Of a stretch of 64,000 bases of DNA, positions 53,656 through 63,058 are shown piece by piece. Under the pieces are notes generated by a model. That model saw only the letters and a list, made by a program, of their open reading frames with translations, did no database searches and was not told the origin of the DNA. Each line of letters opens with the position of its first letter. Positions within the stretch are counted from its first letter, which is position 1. This DNA is from Clostridium ljungdahlii DSM 13528. GTDB lineage: Bacteria > Bacillota > Clostridia > Clostridiales > Clostridiaceae. Location of the stretch: contig NC_014328.1 of the NCBI RefSeq assembly GCF_000143685.1, positions 2,728,001-2,792,000 of the forward strand, written 5' to 3'. A program made the position numbers and the translations under genes.

Positions 53656-55182
53656 TTAAACTTTACATATAACAAAATAAAATTTTATACCATTGTCTGT
53701 GTTTTTAACACCATATTTATATCCATGAAGTATCAATATATTCTTCACTATAGCAAGGCCTATCCCCGTACCACCTAACTTTCTATTTCTTGATTTATCT
53801 AGTTTGTAGAAGTTACCCCAAATTTTCCCTAGTTCTTCTTCTGGTATACCCTTTCCTGTGTTTTCTACAGACACAATAGTTTTATCAGACTCTTCTTCAA
53901 TAGCAAAAGTTATAATTCCTCCTTCATAAGTATTTTTTATAGCGTTAGTTGTAAAATTGGTTATTACCTGTTCCATTTTATCCCAATCTGCGCAAATTTT
54001 AGTTTTTGTTATAATGTTGCAATTTATGGTTATACCCTTATCCTTTATGACTTTATAAAACCTCCTTATTACACATTCTATAAGATCATCTATAAAAAAC
54101 TCCTCTTTAGAAAGTTTCATGGTTCCAGATTCAAGATGGGATAAGTTTAACATATCTGATACTAAATTTGCCATCTTATTACTCTCATCTATTATGATAT
54201 CAATGTATTGATCTCTTTCACTTTCTTGAAATATTCCATCTTTTAACCCTTCTGCATATCCTCCTATTAGATTTATTGGAGTTTTAAGTTCATGGGAAAC
54301 TGCAGCTATAAATTCCTTTCTAGCCTTATCTATATTTCTTTCTTTTTCTATATCCTTTTCCAGTTTCTCATTAGCTGCATTAACTGAAGTTAGCGCTTTA
54401 TCTAAATTGTATGATAAGAAATTTAAAGTACTTGCCAAATTTCCTATTTCATCTTCATTTTTAATATTGCACTTTTCAGAGAAATCAAGTGCTGCCATTT
54501 TCTTTGCAGTGTCATTTAACTTTACTAAGGGCTTTGAAACCATATTAGTATACATTAAACACAATATCAAAATTAAAACTATGGCACCTATATAAAAATA
54601 AAAGTAAAATTCCTTTATTACTGAAGATGCTTCATTTACAGGCTGCAAGGATGTAATTGAAAATATTATCTCCATATTTTTTTTATTAGGTACAACTGTT
54701 AATATATTTTTTGTACCATTAATTTTCTTTTCGGTAATTACAGTTACAGACCTGTTATCTCTTTTTACTTGCTCTAATAAATCAGAATTCATAGTCCAAT
54801 TTACTATAATATCATTTATAGCTTTTATTCTAACTTTATCATAGCTTTGGTCTTCCAGTTTTGTTATAAATTTTATTTTTCCACTTCTATCCATTATAAC
54901 TATTTTAGCATTATTATTCTGTTCAAATCTTCTAATTAAATTAGCTAACTTATCTTCATCATTTGTCTTATTGTAAAGCGTTCTAAACTTTTCAACCTGA
55001 TTCAGCATGTTACTTTCTTTTTTATTTATGTAAAATTTTCCAAAAAATAGCATTTGAAATGTTAATGTACTGCTTATAAAGATTATAAATACCAGAGCCG
55101 TTATTATAAACAATTTCCATGTTATATTTTTTCTTATTCTAGTAACAATTTTGTTTTCACTTATGATATGACTTATTTTCAT
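53656..55182 (-). CDS. Sensor histidine kinase
   Basis: A 508-residue membrane kinase. Helices at about 25-45 and 190-212 enclose an extracellular sensor of about 140 residues. HAMP (about 213-265), HisKA with the phosphorylated His in AVSHELKTPINLIGG, and HATPase with ATNAIKNTYEGG, ENTGKGIPEEEL and GGTGIGLAIVK follow. The start overlaps the response regulator stop by 4 bp. Signal unknown. Confidence 0.95.
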   Translation of the reverse strand: MKISHIISENKIVTRIRKNITWKLFIITALVFIIFISSTLTFQMLFFGKFYINKKESNMLNQVEKFRTLYNKTNDEDKLANLIRRFEQNNNAKIVIMDRSGKIKFITKLEDQSYDKVRIKAINDIIVNWTMNSDLLEQVKRDNRSVTVITEKKINGTKNILTVVPNKKNMEIIFSITSLQPVNEASSVIKEFYFYFYIGAIVLILILCLMYTNMVSKPLVKLNDTAKKMAALDFSEKCNIKNEDEIGNLASTLNFLSYNLDKALTSVNAANEKLEKDIEKERNIDKARKEFIAAVSHELKTPINLIGGYAEGLKDGIFQESERDQYIDIIIDESNKMANLVSDMLNLSHLESGTMKLSKEEFFIDDLIECVIRRFYKVIKDKGITINCNIITKTKICADWDKMEQVITNFTTNAIKNTYEGGIITFAIEEESDKTIVSVENTGKGIPEEELGKIWGNFYKLDKSRNRKLGGTGIGLAIVKNILILHGYKYGVKNTDNGIKFYFVICKV

Positions 55183-55862
55183 TGCTTTTTTACCTCAAAT
55201 TTATAACCTACTCCTCTAACAGTGGCTATTAAATAGGATTTAACTCCTAGTTTTTCTCTAAGCCTCTTCACATGAGTATCTACCGTTCTAAGATCTCCAT
55301 AGTAGTCTATTCCCCAAATTGCATCTAAAATTTTTTCTCTACTTAAAACTATATCCTTATTTTTTATTAAATAACAAAGTAATTCAAATTCCTTTGGAGA
55401 AAGATATACATTTTCATCATCTACTTTAACCTCATGACCTTCTCTATTTATGTAGAGTCCATCATAACTATTTTGCTTATTCTGATTTTCTTCCTCAGAA
55501 TAAGTTCTTTTCAAAAGTGCCTTTATTTTGGCTACCAATACTTTCGGACTTACTGGCTTAGTTACATAACTATCTGTCCCAAGTTGAAATCCTAAAAGCT
55601 GCTCCTCATCCTCAGCTCTAGCTGTAAGCATAATTATAGGCACATTAGAAATTTTTCTAAGTTCTTTACATGCTGTCCATCCATCCATTACAGGCATCAT
55701 TATATCCAGCACTACTAAGTCTACATGATTTTCATTAAATTTTTCTAATGCTTCCTGACCATTTCCTGCTGGAATCATATTCAATCCTTCACTTTTTAAA
55801 TAAGCTTCTATGAGAAACCTCATTCTCTCTTCATCATCTACCATTAAAATAGTCTTGTTCAT
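55179..55862 (-). CDS. OmpR-family response regulator
   Basis: A 227-residue regulator. The receiver has the phospho-Asp in VVLDIMMPVMDGW and Lys in YVTKPVSP. The C-terminal winged helix reads LSPKEFELLCYL and DTHVKRLREKL. Partner of the kinase at 53656. ATG after AGGAGA. Confidence 0.96.
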   Translation of the reverse strand: MNKTILMVDDEERMRFLIEAYLKSEGLNMIPAGNGQEALEKFNENHVDLVVLDIMMPVMDGWTACKELRKISNVPIIMLTARAEDEEQLLGFQLGTDSYVTKPVSPKVLVAKIKALLKRTYSEEENQNKQNSYDGLYINREGHEVKVDDENVYLSPKEFELLCYLIKNKDIVLSREKILDAIWGIDYYGDLRTVDTHVKRLREKLGVKSYLIATVRGVGYKFEVKKQ

Positions 55863-56047
55863 TTAAATATCTCCTAAAATATATTATTTTTATATTAAGC
55901 TAATTTCTTATATGTCAAAGTTGAGTTATTAATATAGATTTTAAATACTATTAATTTCTAAAACCGTACATAATTATAATATAATTCTATATTATAATTT
56001 ACACAACAATATATTTAAAGATATTTAAAGAAGTTTAGAAGTTTTCT

Positions 56048-56186
56048 AACTTAAAAATCAGCTTATACTTTGGATATTTTCTACAGTATTCAGCTTGTTA
56101 AATATTTTGATAAGGCTAATCAAAATATTTAAAAAAGCTTCATTATTGTAAAAAATATTCTTGCATATAAGCTGATTTTTTAAGTT
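56048..56186. repeat. Large palindromic repeat, copy 3
   Basis: Outer arms AACTTAAAAATCAGCTTATA and TATAAGCTGATTTTTTAAGTT, with inner GATATTTTCTACAGTA/TTGTAAAAAATATTC and a GATAAGGCTAATC centre. Same architecture as 17057-17297 and 49317-49412. Confidence 0.6.
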
Positions 56187-56224
56187 CCAAAACCCATAGA
56201 TATAAAATTTCTAATTGAAATTTA

Positions 56225-56304
56225 AACTTATACATAAAATGTAATGACAAAATTGAAAAGTTTTTATATCATTAAAATTTGTCATTACATGATTTGTATA
56301 AGTT
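56225..56304. repeat. Long palindrome downstream of the ABC permease
   Basis: Arms AACTTATACA...AATGTAATGACAAA and TTTGTCATTACAT...TGTATAAGTT. May end the GntR-ABC operon transcript. Nothing else is seen in 55863-56323. Confidence 0.55.
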
Positions 56305-56323
56305 AACTTTCAAGCTGCAAACT

Positions 56324-57109
56324 TTATAAGTCCAATTTATTTTCTATAAGATATGCTGTAGCGTAGAATAATCCTATAAGTACTGCTACAGATACAAAAA
56401 TTGAGACTATATTAATGTCAATCCCATTAGCTACTACGTTATTTGGATCAACAGAAGGTATATCTAAATTCAATACTTTTAGTTTAAATGTCTGAGGAAA
56501 CGCCTCAGAAAAAATTTCAGCTATTTTTCCCTGTGCTATACATAAAATTACAAATATGATGAAAGATCCAAGCTTACCAAATTTTCTATTCTTTATTGCT
56601 ACTTTACTTAAAGTTATGGAAATATATACTGTAAGCAAAAAGGTAACGTATATAACTAAAATGGCCAAAAAAGTAAATAATGCAAATTTAGGATTTATAT
56701 TTTTTATAAATTGTATAAAACTTATTTTTATATCAATTACCCCACCTTGAACAACTTTAAATATTTGAATCCACATAGCTGTAAAAATAAATATAACAAA
56801 TTGTACTACAACCATTTGTATAAGAGCTGTAACAATTTTATTCATCAATATATTTTTTCCACTCTTAGGAAGAGTAAAAAGTAAAATGGAAGTATCTTCA
56901 CGTATATCCCTGCTAAATAATTTTACATTCCATATGACAACTATAATTTCTGCTGCAAATCCTATGGCCATATTTAAAGCTAATATTGATCCTGAATTCC
57001 AAACATTTACTCTAGTAAATAATGCTACATTTAAAATTACTATAGCAGATATCATAATCAAAAAATCCTTAAAATATCCTTGAAGGTCATATTTTACTAA
57101 CTTAAACAT
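56324..57109 (-). CDS. ABC transporter permease (GntR-linked)
   Basis: A 261-residue permease with six helices. The LFSRDIREDTSILLFTLPKSGKNILMNKI loop is typical of YtrC/YtrD- or ABC-2-like permeases. Its start codon shares bases with the ATPase stop. Third gene of a GntR-ATPase-permease operon; probably exports or guards against an envelope-active compound. Confidence 0.85.
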   Translation of the reverse strand: MFKLVKYDLQGYFKDFLIMISAIVILNVALFTRVNVWNSGSILALNMAIGFAAEIIVVIWNVKLFSRDIREDTSILLFTLPKSGKNILMNKIVTALIQMVVVQFVIFIFTAMWIQIFKVVQGGVIDIKISFIQFIKNINPKFALFTFLAILVIYVTFLLTVYISITLSKVAIKNRKFGKLGSFIIFVILCIAQGKIAEIFSEAFPQTFKLKVLNLDIPSVDPNNVVANGIDINIVSIFVSVAVLIGLFYATAYLIENKLDL

Positions 57110-57804
57110 TATTTAAATACCTCCCTGTATATTTCATCTATTGACATTTTTCTCTCATTTCTAAGTTCTTCTGCATTCCCAAAGAGTACTATTTTTCCTT
57201 CAGATATAAAAGCCACATCATCAAACAATCTCTCAATATCGCTAACAAGATGTGTTGTTATAAGTACAGAACTGTTTTCTGTATAATTTTCAAGTATTGC
57301 ATCTAGTATTTTTTCTCTAGTTGTAGGATCCACTCCCCCTAAAGGTTCATCTAGTATATAGAGTTTTGCCTTTCTTGAAAGTACTAAACTTAAATATAAT
57401 TTCTCACTCATTCCCTTTGATAAAGTCTTAACTTTACTATCTGGATCCAAATTCATAAACTTTAACATGTCCTGTGCTTTATCTCCATCAAAATCTGCAT
57501 ACATGTCTTTAAAAAAATTAACTGCATCTTCTATTCTCATCCACTTAAAAAGATAATCCTTATCCGGCAAATAAGATACTTCAGCTTTTGTTTTTGTGCC
57601 AGGCTTATTTCCATTTATAAGTATTTCACCTGAACTCTGCCTTAATATTCCTGCTGCAATCTTCAAAAAAGTAGTTTTACCACTTCCATTAGGACCTAAT
57701 AATCCTGTTATTTTTCCTTTTTGGATTTCTAAATTCAGCCCATCTAAAGCTTGTTTTCTAAAATAAAGTTTTTTTAAATCTGTGCTTTTAAGCAGCGGTT
57801 CCAT
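57109..57804 (-). CDS. ABC transporter ATP-binding protein (GntR-linked)
   Basis: A 231-residue ATPase. Walker A GPNGSGKTT, signature LSKGMSEKL, Walker B LYILDEPLGGVD and H-loop TTHL. YtrB-like in context. It lies 2 bp after the GntR gene. Confidence 0.93.
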   Translation of the reverse strand: MEPLLKSTDLKKLYFRKQALDGLNLEIQKGKITGLLGPNGSGKTTFLKIAAGILRQSSGEILINGNKPGTKTKAEVSYLPDKDYLFKWMRIEDAVNFFKDMYADFDGDKAQDMLKFMNLDPDSKVKTLSKGMSEKLYLSLVLSRKAKLYILDEPLGGVDPTTREKILDAILENYTENSSVLITTHLVSDIERLFDDVAFISEGKIVLFGNAEELRNERKMSIDEIYREVFK

Positions 57805-57806
57805 AT

Positions 57807-58175
57807 CTATTTACCTCCCTGTACTTTTTCTTCTACAATCTTTATTATCTCATCTGAAGAAAATCCTAGTTCCTTCATTCCTATTATAAAACTATATATA
57901 ATCTTCTGAGCCATTTCTTCTTTTAATTTTTCTACCATAGATATATCCTCCTTTATAAAAGTACCCGTTCCTCTTTGCTTATAAGCAATATCATTTCTCT
58001 CTAATTCTTGATAAGCCCTTTGAATAGTATTGGGATTTACTTTAAGTTTTGAGGACATTTCCCTTACAGAAAGCAGTTTATCTCCTGGCTTCAATTCTTC
58101 TTTTACTATTTTTCTCTTTACAATATCTATTATCTGCATATATATTGGTACATTGGAATCAAATTCAACATCCAT
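57807..58175 (-). CDS. GntR-family regulator, YtrA type
   Basis: A 122-residue regulator. The winged helix is IYMQIIDIVKRKIVKEELKPGDKLLSVREMSSKLKVNPNTIQRAYQELERN, followed by the short YtrA-type tail without a ligand domain. Autorepression is expected; a perfect dyad overlaps its promoter at 58201-58228. Confidence 0.93.
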   Translation of the reverse strand: MDVEFDSNVPIYMQIIDIVKRKIVKEELKPGDKLLSVREMSSKLKVNPNTIQRAYQELERNDIAYKQRGTGTFIKEDISMVEKLKEEMAQKIIYSFIIGMKELGFSSDEIIKIVEEKVQGGK

Positions 58176-58200
58176 TTTATCACCTCCACAAGTAGCTCAT

Positions 58201-58245
58201 CTAGTGTACTGATATAATAATACACTAGTTTAGTAATAGAGTCAA
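58201..58245 (-). promoter_or_regulatory. Promoter and operator of the GntR-ABC operon
   Basis: TTGACT (58245-58240), 17-bp spacer, TATTAT (58222-58217). The dyad CTAGTGTA-N12-TACACTAG (58201-58228) covers the -10, as expected for YtrA autorepression. Confidence 0.75.
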
Positions 58246-58274
58246 TATATTTATTTAAATAACTAAAATAATCC

Positions 58275-58814
58275 CTAAATTTTTTGCATTAATACAAATA
58301 CTTTAGGGATGCTTTTTAATCTAATATTTAATTTTTTAAAAGGTAAACTTACATCACCGTATTATATAAAGAGAATATCATCATTAACCATATATGATAT
58401 AGACCCTAATTTATGTTTAGGAAATACAATTGATTTTATTCTTATCCCATCTACGTCTACTACATCACCATCTTTAAGTTTTTTGTATTTTTCATTTTCA
58501 TCACTTTTACAAGAAAACATGCCTTTTCCTGATTTTTTTAAAGAAGTTTCAGCAGAAAAATAGATATCAGCATTTTTAAACAATTTAATACATCCTGCAT
58601 GATAAAAACTAGGGTAAGTTAAAAATACATGAGATACAGATTTAGGCTCAATATTTATTTTCTTTAATTCCCGATTTACAACGGAAGGTATAAATCCTGT
58701 ATCAAAACATATAGTTGTTCTGAAATCAGAATATATAAAAAAATTAGAAATGAGTGATCTTACCACATATATATTACCAGTTATCTGTTGAGTTTTACTT
58801 AATTTAAACAACAT
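58275..58814 (-). pseudogene. Decayed metallo-beta-lactamase-fold hydrolase
   Basis: The first 150 codons (58362-58814) follow an MBL fold (CFDTGF, then a motif II region reading LTYPSFYHAG instead of THxHxDHxGG). They stop at ILFI exactly where the family reads lFtGD. The same frame continues after the TAA with YGDVSLPFKK for 28 more codons. The zinc ligands are already lost, so an inactive relic is more likely than a sequencing error. Confidence 0.6.
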
Positions 58815-58995
58815 ACATCTTTCCCCACTTCCATGTATATCTTTCTTTTAAATAGTAAAATATATTCTTTTTATATCATTTCCCTATTTTATTAGTTTAT
58901 ACACTTCTATGATCTAGCATAAATTAAGATATTAGGTTAAAAATAAAATGAAGATATACAACACTTAAAATATTTTTAATTAGGAGGTATATAAA

Positions 58996-59667
58996 TTGAA
59001 AAAGTTATTATATATAACTGCAAATACAAAACCAGAAGATTTGTCTGTCAGCAAAACTGTGGGTAGAAGTTTTGTAAAAGAATTCTTATCGAAAAATGCA
59101 GATTATATGGTAGAAGAACTGGATCTATACAATGAAAATATTCCTGAAATAAATCATAGAATATTTAAAGGCAGGGCCGAATTAGTTTCAGGAAATGATT
59201 ACAATACCCTATCAGATGAAGATAAAAAAATAGTAGACAGAATAAATGAACTATGCAATCAATTTTTAAGTGCAGATACTTATGTTATCGCAGCTCCTAT
59301 GTGGAGTGTAAGCTATCCAGCAAGGCTTAAATCCTATTTAGATTGTATTATAATAAATAACAGATTAATTAAAATTTCTGAAGAAGACATAAAAGGTCTT
59401 TTAGATGATAAAAAAAGAAACATGGTCTATATTCAATCTTCAGCAGCAGTATATCCTAAAATATTTAATTCCAAGTTTAATCATGCCATTGATTATTTTA
59501 GAGATGTATTTAAATTTTTAGGAGTGAATAAATTTGACTATATACTGGTAGAAGGCACTGAAGACTCTTCTGTAGGTAAAGCAAAAGCCATAGGAAATGT
59601 CCAAAACAATATAAAAAGTGTGGTAAATAAATTTACTGAAAATATTCCTCTAATGGATAGAATGTAA
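58996..59667 (+). CDS. FMN-dependent NADH-azoreductase-like protein
   Basis: A 223-residue flavodoxin-fold oxidoreductase. The opening is LLYITANTKPEDLSVSKTVGRSF, then VIAAPMWSVSYPARLKSYLD, the AzoR-type FMN site. It reduces quinones or azo compounds with NAD(P)H. The start is TTG at 58996 behind AGGAGG. Confidence 0.9.
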   Translation: MKKLLYITANTKPEDLSVSKTVGRSFVKEFLSKNADYMVEELDLYNENIPEINHRIFKGRAELVSGNDYNTLSDEDKKIVDRINELCNQFLSADTYVIAAPMWSVSYPARLKSYLDCIIINNRLIKISEEDIKGLLDDKKRNMVYIQSSAAVYPKIFNSKFNHAIDYFRDVFKFLGVNKFDYILVEGTEDSSVGKAKAIGNVQNNIKSVVNKFTENIPLMDRM

Positions 59668-59677
59668 ACAGATCTCT

Positions 59678-59717
59678 AAAGGGCTTATACACTAATTAAT
59701 TAGTACATAAGCCCTTT
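59678..59717 (+). terminator. Terminator of the azoreductase gene
   Basis: Stem AAAGGGCTTAT with ATAAGCCCTTT; the inner loop ACTAATTAATTAGT is also palindromic. Confidence 0.75.
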
Positions 59718-59769
59718 ACATATATACATGTTTTTAAACAGTAGAAAATTGATAGTTATGAAAAATGCA

Positions 59770-59820
59770 TTGACTATTTCCGTTTACAGATGTAATATTA
59801 AATTACAAATTACACGTGTA
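59770..59820 (+). promoter_or_regulatory. Promoter with two BlaI-type operators
   Basis: TTGACT (59770-59775), 17-bp spacer, TAATAT (59793-59798). Two TACA-NN-TGTA dyads lie at 59785-59794 and 59811-59820, the classic BlaI/MecI site. They flank the start region, so the operon is probably autorepressed. Confidence 0.75.
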
Positions 59821-59846
59821 AACAGAAATGGAAGGAGCATATATTC

Positions 59847-60221
59847 ATGAAGGAAACATCAAGCATTTCAGATGCAGAACTTACTATTATGAAAATAATA
59901 TGGAAAAATCCCAATATAACTGCAAATAAAATTATAGAACAACTATCAGATAAAACTAAGTGGAAGCCTAATACTGTAAAAACATTAATAAATAGATTAT
60001 TAAAAAAAAATGTAATTGGCTTTAACAAGGAAGGAAAAGAATATTTCTATTATGCTGTAGTTCAGGAAGAAAGCTATATAAATGCAGAAAGCAATTCTTT
60101 TTTGAATAAAATATTTAATGGCTCCGTCATCTCAATGGTATTGAATTTTGTTGATAATAAAAAATTATCTAAAAATGAAATTAAAGAACTGAAAGATATT
60201 TTAAATAAAAATCGTGAGTAA
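59847..60221 (+). CDS. BlaI/MecI/CopY-family repressor
   Basis: A 124-residue winged-helix repressor (ISDAELTIMKIIWKNPNITANKIIEQL, then WKPNTVKTLINRLLKKN). The C-terminal dimer helices hold the region cut by the partner protease. ATG after GGAAGGAG. It ends 11 bp before the M56 gene. Confidence 0.93.
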   Translation: MKETSSISDAELTIMKIIWKNPNITANKIIEQLSDKTKWKPNTVKTLINRLLKKNVIGFNKEGKEYFYYAVVQEESYINAESNSFLNKIFNGSVISMVLNFVDNKKLSKNEIKELKDILNKNRE

Positions 60222-60232
60222 GGGGTGCTTAT

Positions 60233-61759
60233 ATGTCAACTTTAATGAAATCTATTTTTACAGCATCACTTAATGGAAGCATATTAGTTATACTAATACT
60301 TTTAATAAAAAACCTGCTAAAAGAAAGGTTAAAAGCTGAATTTCACTACATTCTATGGTTTCTTTTAATAATAAAACTTATTATTCCCTATGGACCTGAA
60401 AGCAATTTAAGCATATTTAATATATATAATTCTGTATCAGAAAAAAACTCAACTGTATCCAGTAAATATTATTTAAAAACAAGTAATACATCTAAAAATA
60501 AACTTAAAGATTCCAATGTTCCTGTTAATCTAAGCAAAAATAAAAATATAGAGAGTTCAAATAAAAAAATAAATTATAAAAGCATACTGTTTTTTATATG
60601 GCTAATAGGAATGGTATTTTTTATAGCTAATACATTATATGAAATTAGAAAAGTTCAACTTATAAAGAAAAATGCAATAAGTAATAAGTCTTCTAATTTT
60701 AATAATATATTGAACAACTGCCTAAATATAATGAACATAAATAAAAGTGTATCTTTAATCTACCCATATAAATCAATCGGTCCCTGTTTATGTGGATTAA
60801 TTAAACCTACAATATTTATTCCACAAAATATTATAGAAAATATTTCAGAAGATGAATTTAAACATATTATAATACATGAACTCTGTCACTTAAAGAGAAA
60901 AGATTTACTTATTAACTGGATTATAATAATCTTAAATACTGTTTACTGGTTCAACCCAATAATACGATATGGTTTTTATAAAATGAAACAGGATTGTGAA
61001 ACATCCTGTGATGCTTATGCCATTAGGTATTTAGGCATAGATAGAAATATAAATTATGGAAACACAATCATAAAAATATTGCAATTAGAAAATCATACCC
61101 CTTCGTTAATTACTTCAGCTCCTATGGCTGTAAATAATTCAGAAATCAAAAGGAGAATTACTATGATATCAAAACATAAAAAGAATTCTTTAAAAAACAT
61201 AATATGTGGAATTTTAGTTATTGCTGCTGTTACCACAATAGGTTTAACAAGTGGTATTTCTAAGGCAAACCCAAATAGTGATAACTTAAATTCTAAACCC
61301 TACTATGAAAGCATTATGGATTACTTAATAAATTCTGTCAAAGGTCACAGCTCTCTGTACAACATGAATTCTAATGAAAATAATAATTTTACAAGCAATA
61401 ACTCGCTAGGTTTTAATGGTACAGGTGAATTTCAATTTAAGGAATTGAATTTTATAGGCTATAAAAAATACTGGAGTTCTAATTTTGAAAATAATATATT
61501 TGCCGCTGAATTTGATTTATTTAATGGAATGGAATCCTATAAAATAACTTCTAGTAAACCTACTTGTAGTATAAAAATAAATACAGATATAAAAAAAGGA
61601 AGTGTGGCTATAAGTATTTACAATAATAAAAAAGTACTATTTGAAAAAGCAAACCCAACAGACAAAACCATAACAATTTCAAAAGAAGATGCTAAAAATA
61701 TTAAACTTCAATGTATAGGAGTAAAAGCTAGTGGTAATATTAGGTTTGAACTAAACTAA
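60233..61759 (+). CDS. BlaR1/MecR1-like M56 metallopeptidase without penicillin-binding domain
   Basis: A 508-residue membrane protease. Helices lie at about 8-27, 35-52, 113-135 and 318-335. The zinc motif HELCH is near residue 217, with ETSCDAYAIRYLG downstream. In BlaR1 the extracellular C-terminal part is a serine beta-lactamase-like sensor with STxK and KTG motifs. Here the last 165 residues have neither, so it senses something else. It pairs with the BlaI-type repressor; no lactamase or PBP gene is nearby. Confidence 0.87.
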   Translation: MSTLMKSIFTASLNGSILVILILLIKNLLKERLKAEFHYILWFLLIIKLIIPYGPESNLSIFNIYNSVSEKNSTVSSKYYLKTSNTSKNKLKDSNVPVNLSKNKNIESSNKKINYKSILFFIWLIGMVFFIANTLYEIRKVQLIKKNAISNKSSNFNNILNNCLNIMNINKSVSLIYPYKSIGPCLCGLIKPTIFIPQNIIENISEDEFKHIIIHELCHLKRKDLLINWIIIILNTVYWFNPIIRYGFYKMKQDCETSCDAYAIRYLGIDRNINYGNTIIKILQLENHTPSLITSAPMAVNNSEIKRRITMISKHKKNSLKNIICGILVIAAVTTIGLTSGISKANPNSDNLNSKPYYESIMDYLINSVKGHSSLYNMNSNENNNFTSNNSLGFNGTGEFQFKELNFIGYKKYWSSNFENNIFAAEFDLFNGMESYKITSSKPTCSIKINTDIKKGSVAISIYNNKKVLFEKANPTDKTITISKEDAKNIKLQCIGVKASGNIRFELN

Positions 61760-61787
61760 CAGCATCAATAAATCATATTACTTAGTG

Positions 61788-61837
61788 AGAGAAGCTGTTA
61801 TATAATGAATATTTATTCACTATACAACAGCTTCTCT
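61788..61837. terminator. Bidirectional terminator between convergent genes
   Basis: Stem AGAGAAGCTGTT with AACAGCTTCTCT. The stem contains the stop codon of the amidase gene. Confidence 0.75.
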
Positions 61838-62933
61838 AATAATTCACATGAACTAGCCAAAACTTTATATTTTTATCACTCCACCCAAGATCCCAGGGGA
61901 CTCTATTTCTATCTGTGTTATGACAGCTTACAAGAGAATATCCTTTAGAATCCGCACCTGTTACTACTGAAATATGAGTTATATCTCCCTTTTTTTCATA
62001 AGCTACAAAATCTCCTGGAAGTAGCTTATATGAAGCTTTATATACTTTCTCATAACTTCCATGAGCTATTAGGGAGGCTCTTCCACTGTATATCATGTAA
62101 TCTTTAAATCCACCTGCATTTATCCAGGAAGCAGTAGCTCCAGTCTTATCATAATTCCAGCTAGAGGTTTTCCTAAATTTGCTACCCTCGTGAAGTATTT
62201 GAGATGCAAAATTCGCACAATCTCCTCCCTGGGAATTATAATTTCTATACTTTCTATTATAGCTATATCCATACTCTTTTTCCGACGCTATACCACAGTA
62301 CTTATCTGCATATTCCACTGCTCCTTTTCTCCTATCTCCTATATTTGAAAAATCTCTTTTATTCTGAGACTGTATATATTGATTTACATTGTCAACTTTA
62401 AGATTATTCAAATTCAAGGAATCCGCAAAAGGATCTTTATACCATTCTTTAGTAATTATCCACCCTTCACTTCTCTTTGCAATATTAAGTATATGAGAAG
62501 TACCAATTCTAAATTTATTAATAAGTTTAGGATCATTTTCATATATATAGCTATATTCTGTGGAACATATTAAATTTACAGAATACTTATTATCTTTACC
62601 TCTAATTCTTTTAATCATTATATCAGGTGAAATTTGAATAAATTTTACATTCTGTTTTTCCTCCCAATTTTTAAGATATTTCATCTTTTTTTCTTCATGT
62701 TCATAAGCCCAAGTCCCATACCTGGTATTTTTATCATAATTACCTTCTATTAATTTTAAATCTCCATTTAATATAGCTTTATTTCTATTTTCAAATATGT
62801 TTTGTATAGAATTTACAGCTTCTTCTTTTGAATCAGCCTCTTCACATTTAGCTCTATAAAATGGGAATATTAAAAATATAAATAAAATGATTATTGCAAC
62901 TTGGTAAAGCCTTTTTTTTAGAGAATTTTTCAT
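61836..62933 (-). CDS. Secreted amidase-domain protein (Amidase_6)
   Basis: A 365-residue protein. A signal-anchor (about 7-28) is followed by a middle domain of about 150 residues and a C-terminal Amidase_6 domain with the Cys-containing QGGDCANFASQILHEG block, then GDFVAYEKKGDITHISVVTG with the His and NTDRNRVPW. Likely a cell-wall amidase or peptidase with Cys-His chemistry. I choose ATG 62933 (MKNSLKK), 7 bp from GAGGAG; the ATG at 62939 is too close to that site. Confidence 0.85.
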   Translation of the reverse strand: MKNSLKKRLYQVAIIILFIFLIFPFYRAKCEEADSKEEAVNSIQNIFENRNKAILNGDLKLIEGNYDKNTRYGTWAYEHEEKKMKYLKNWEEKQNVKFIQISPDIMIKRIRGKDNKYSVNLICSTEYSYIYENDPKLINKFRIGTSHILNIAKRSEGWIITKEWYKDPFADSLNLNNLKVDNVNQYIQSQNKRDFSNIGDRRKGAVEYADKYCGIASEKEYGYSYNRKYRNYNSQGGDCANFASQILHEGSKFRKTSSWNYDKTGATASWINAGGFKDYMIYSGRASLIAHGSYEKVYKASYKLLPGDFVAYEKKGDITHISVVTGADSKGYSLVSCHNTDRNRVPWDLGWSDKNIKFWLVHVNY

Positions 62934-63058
62934 AGCCATACTCCTCGTATAATTAATTTGGTAACTACGTAGAACTTATTATATACTTTGCATAGTTATT
63001 ATTCCCAATTAAAATAATAATCACTCTGTGAATTTCACCCAAGGCTTCATATTTATGA

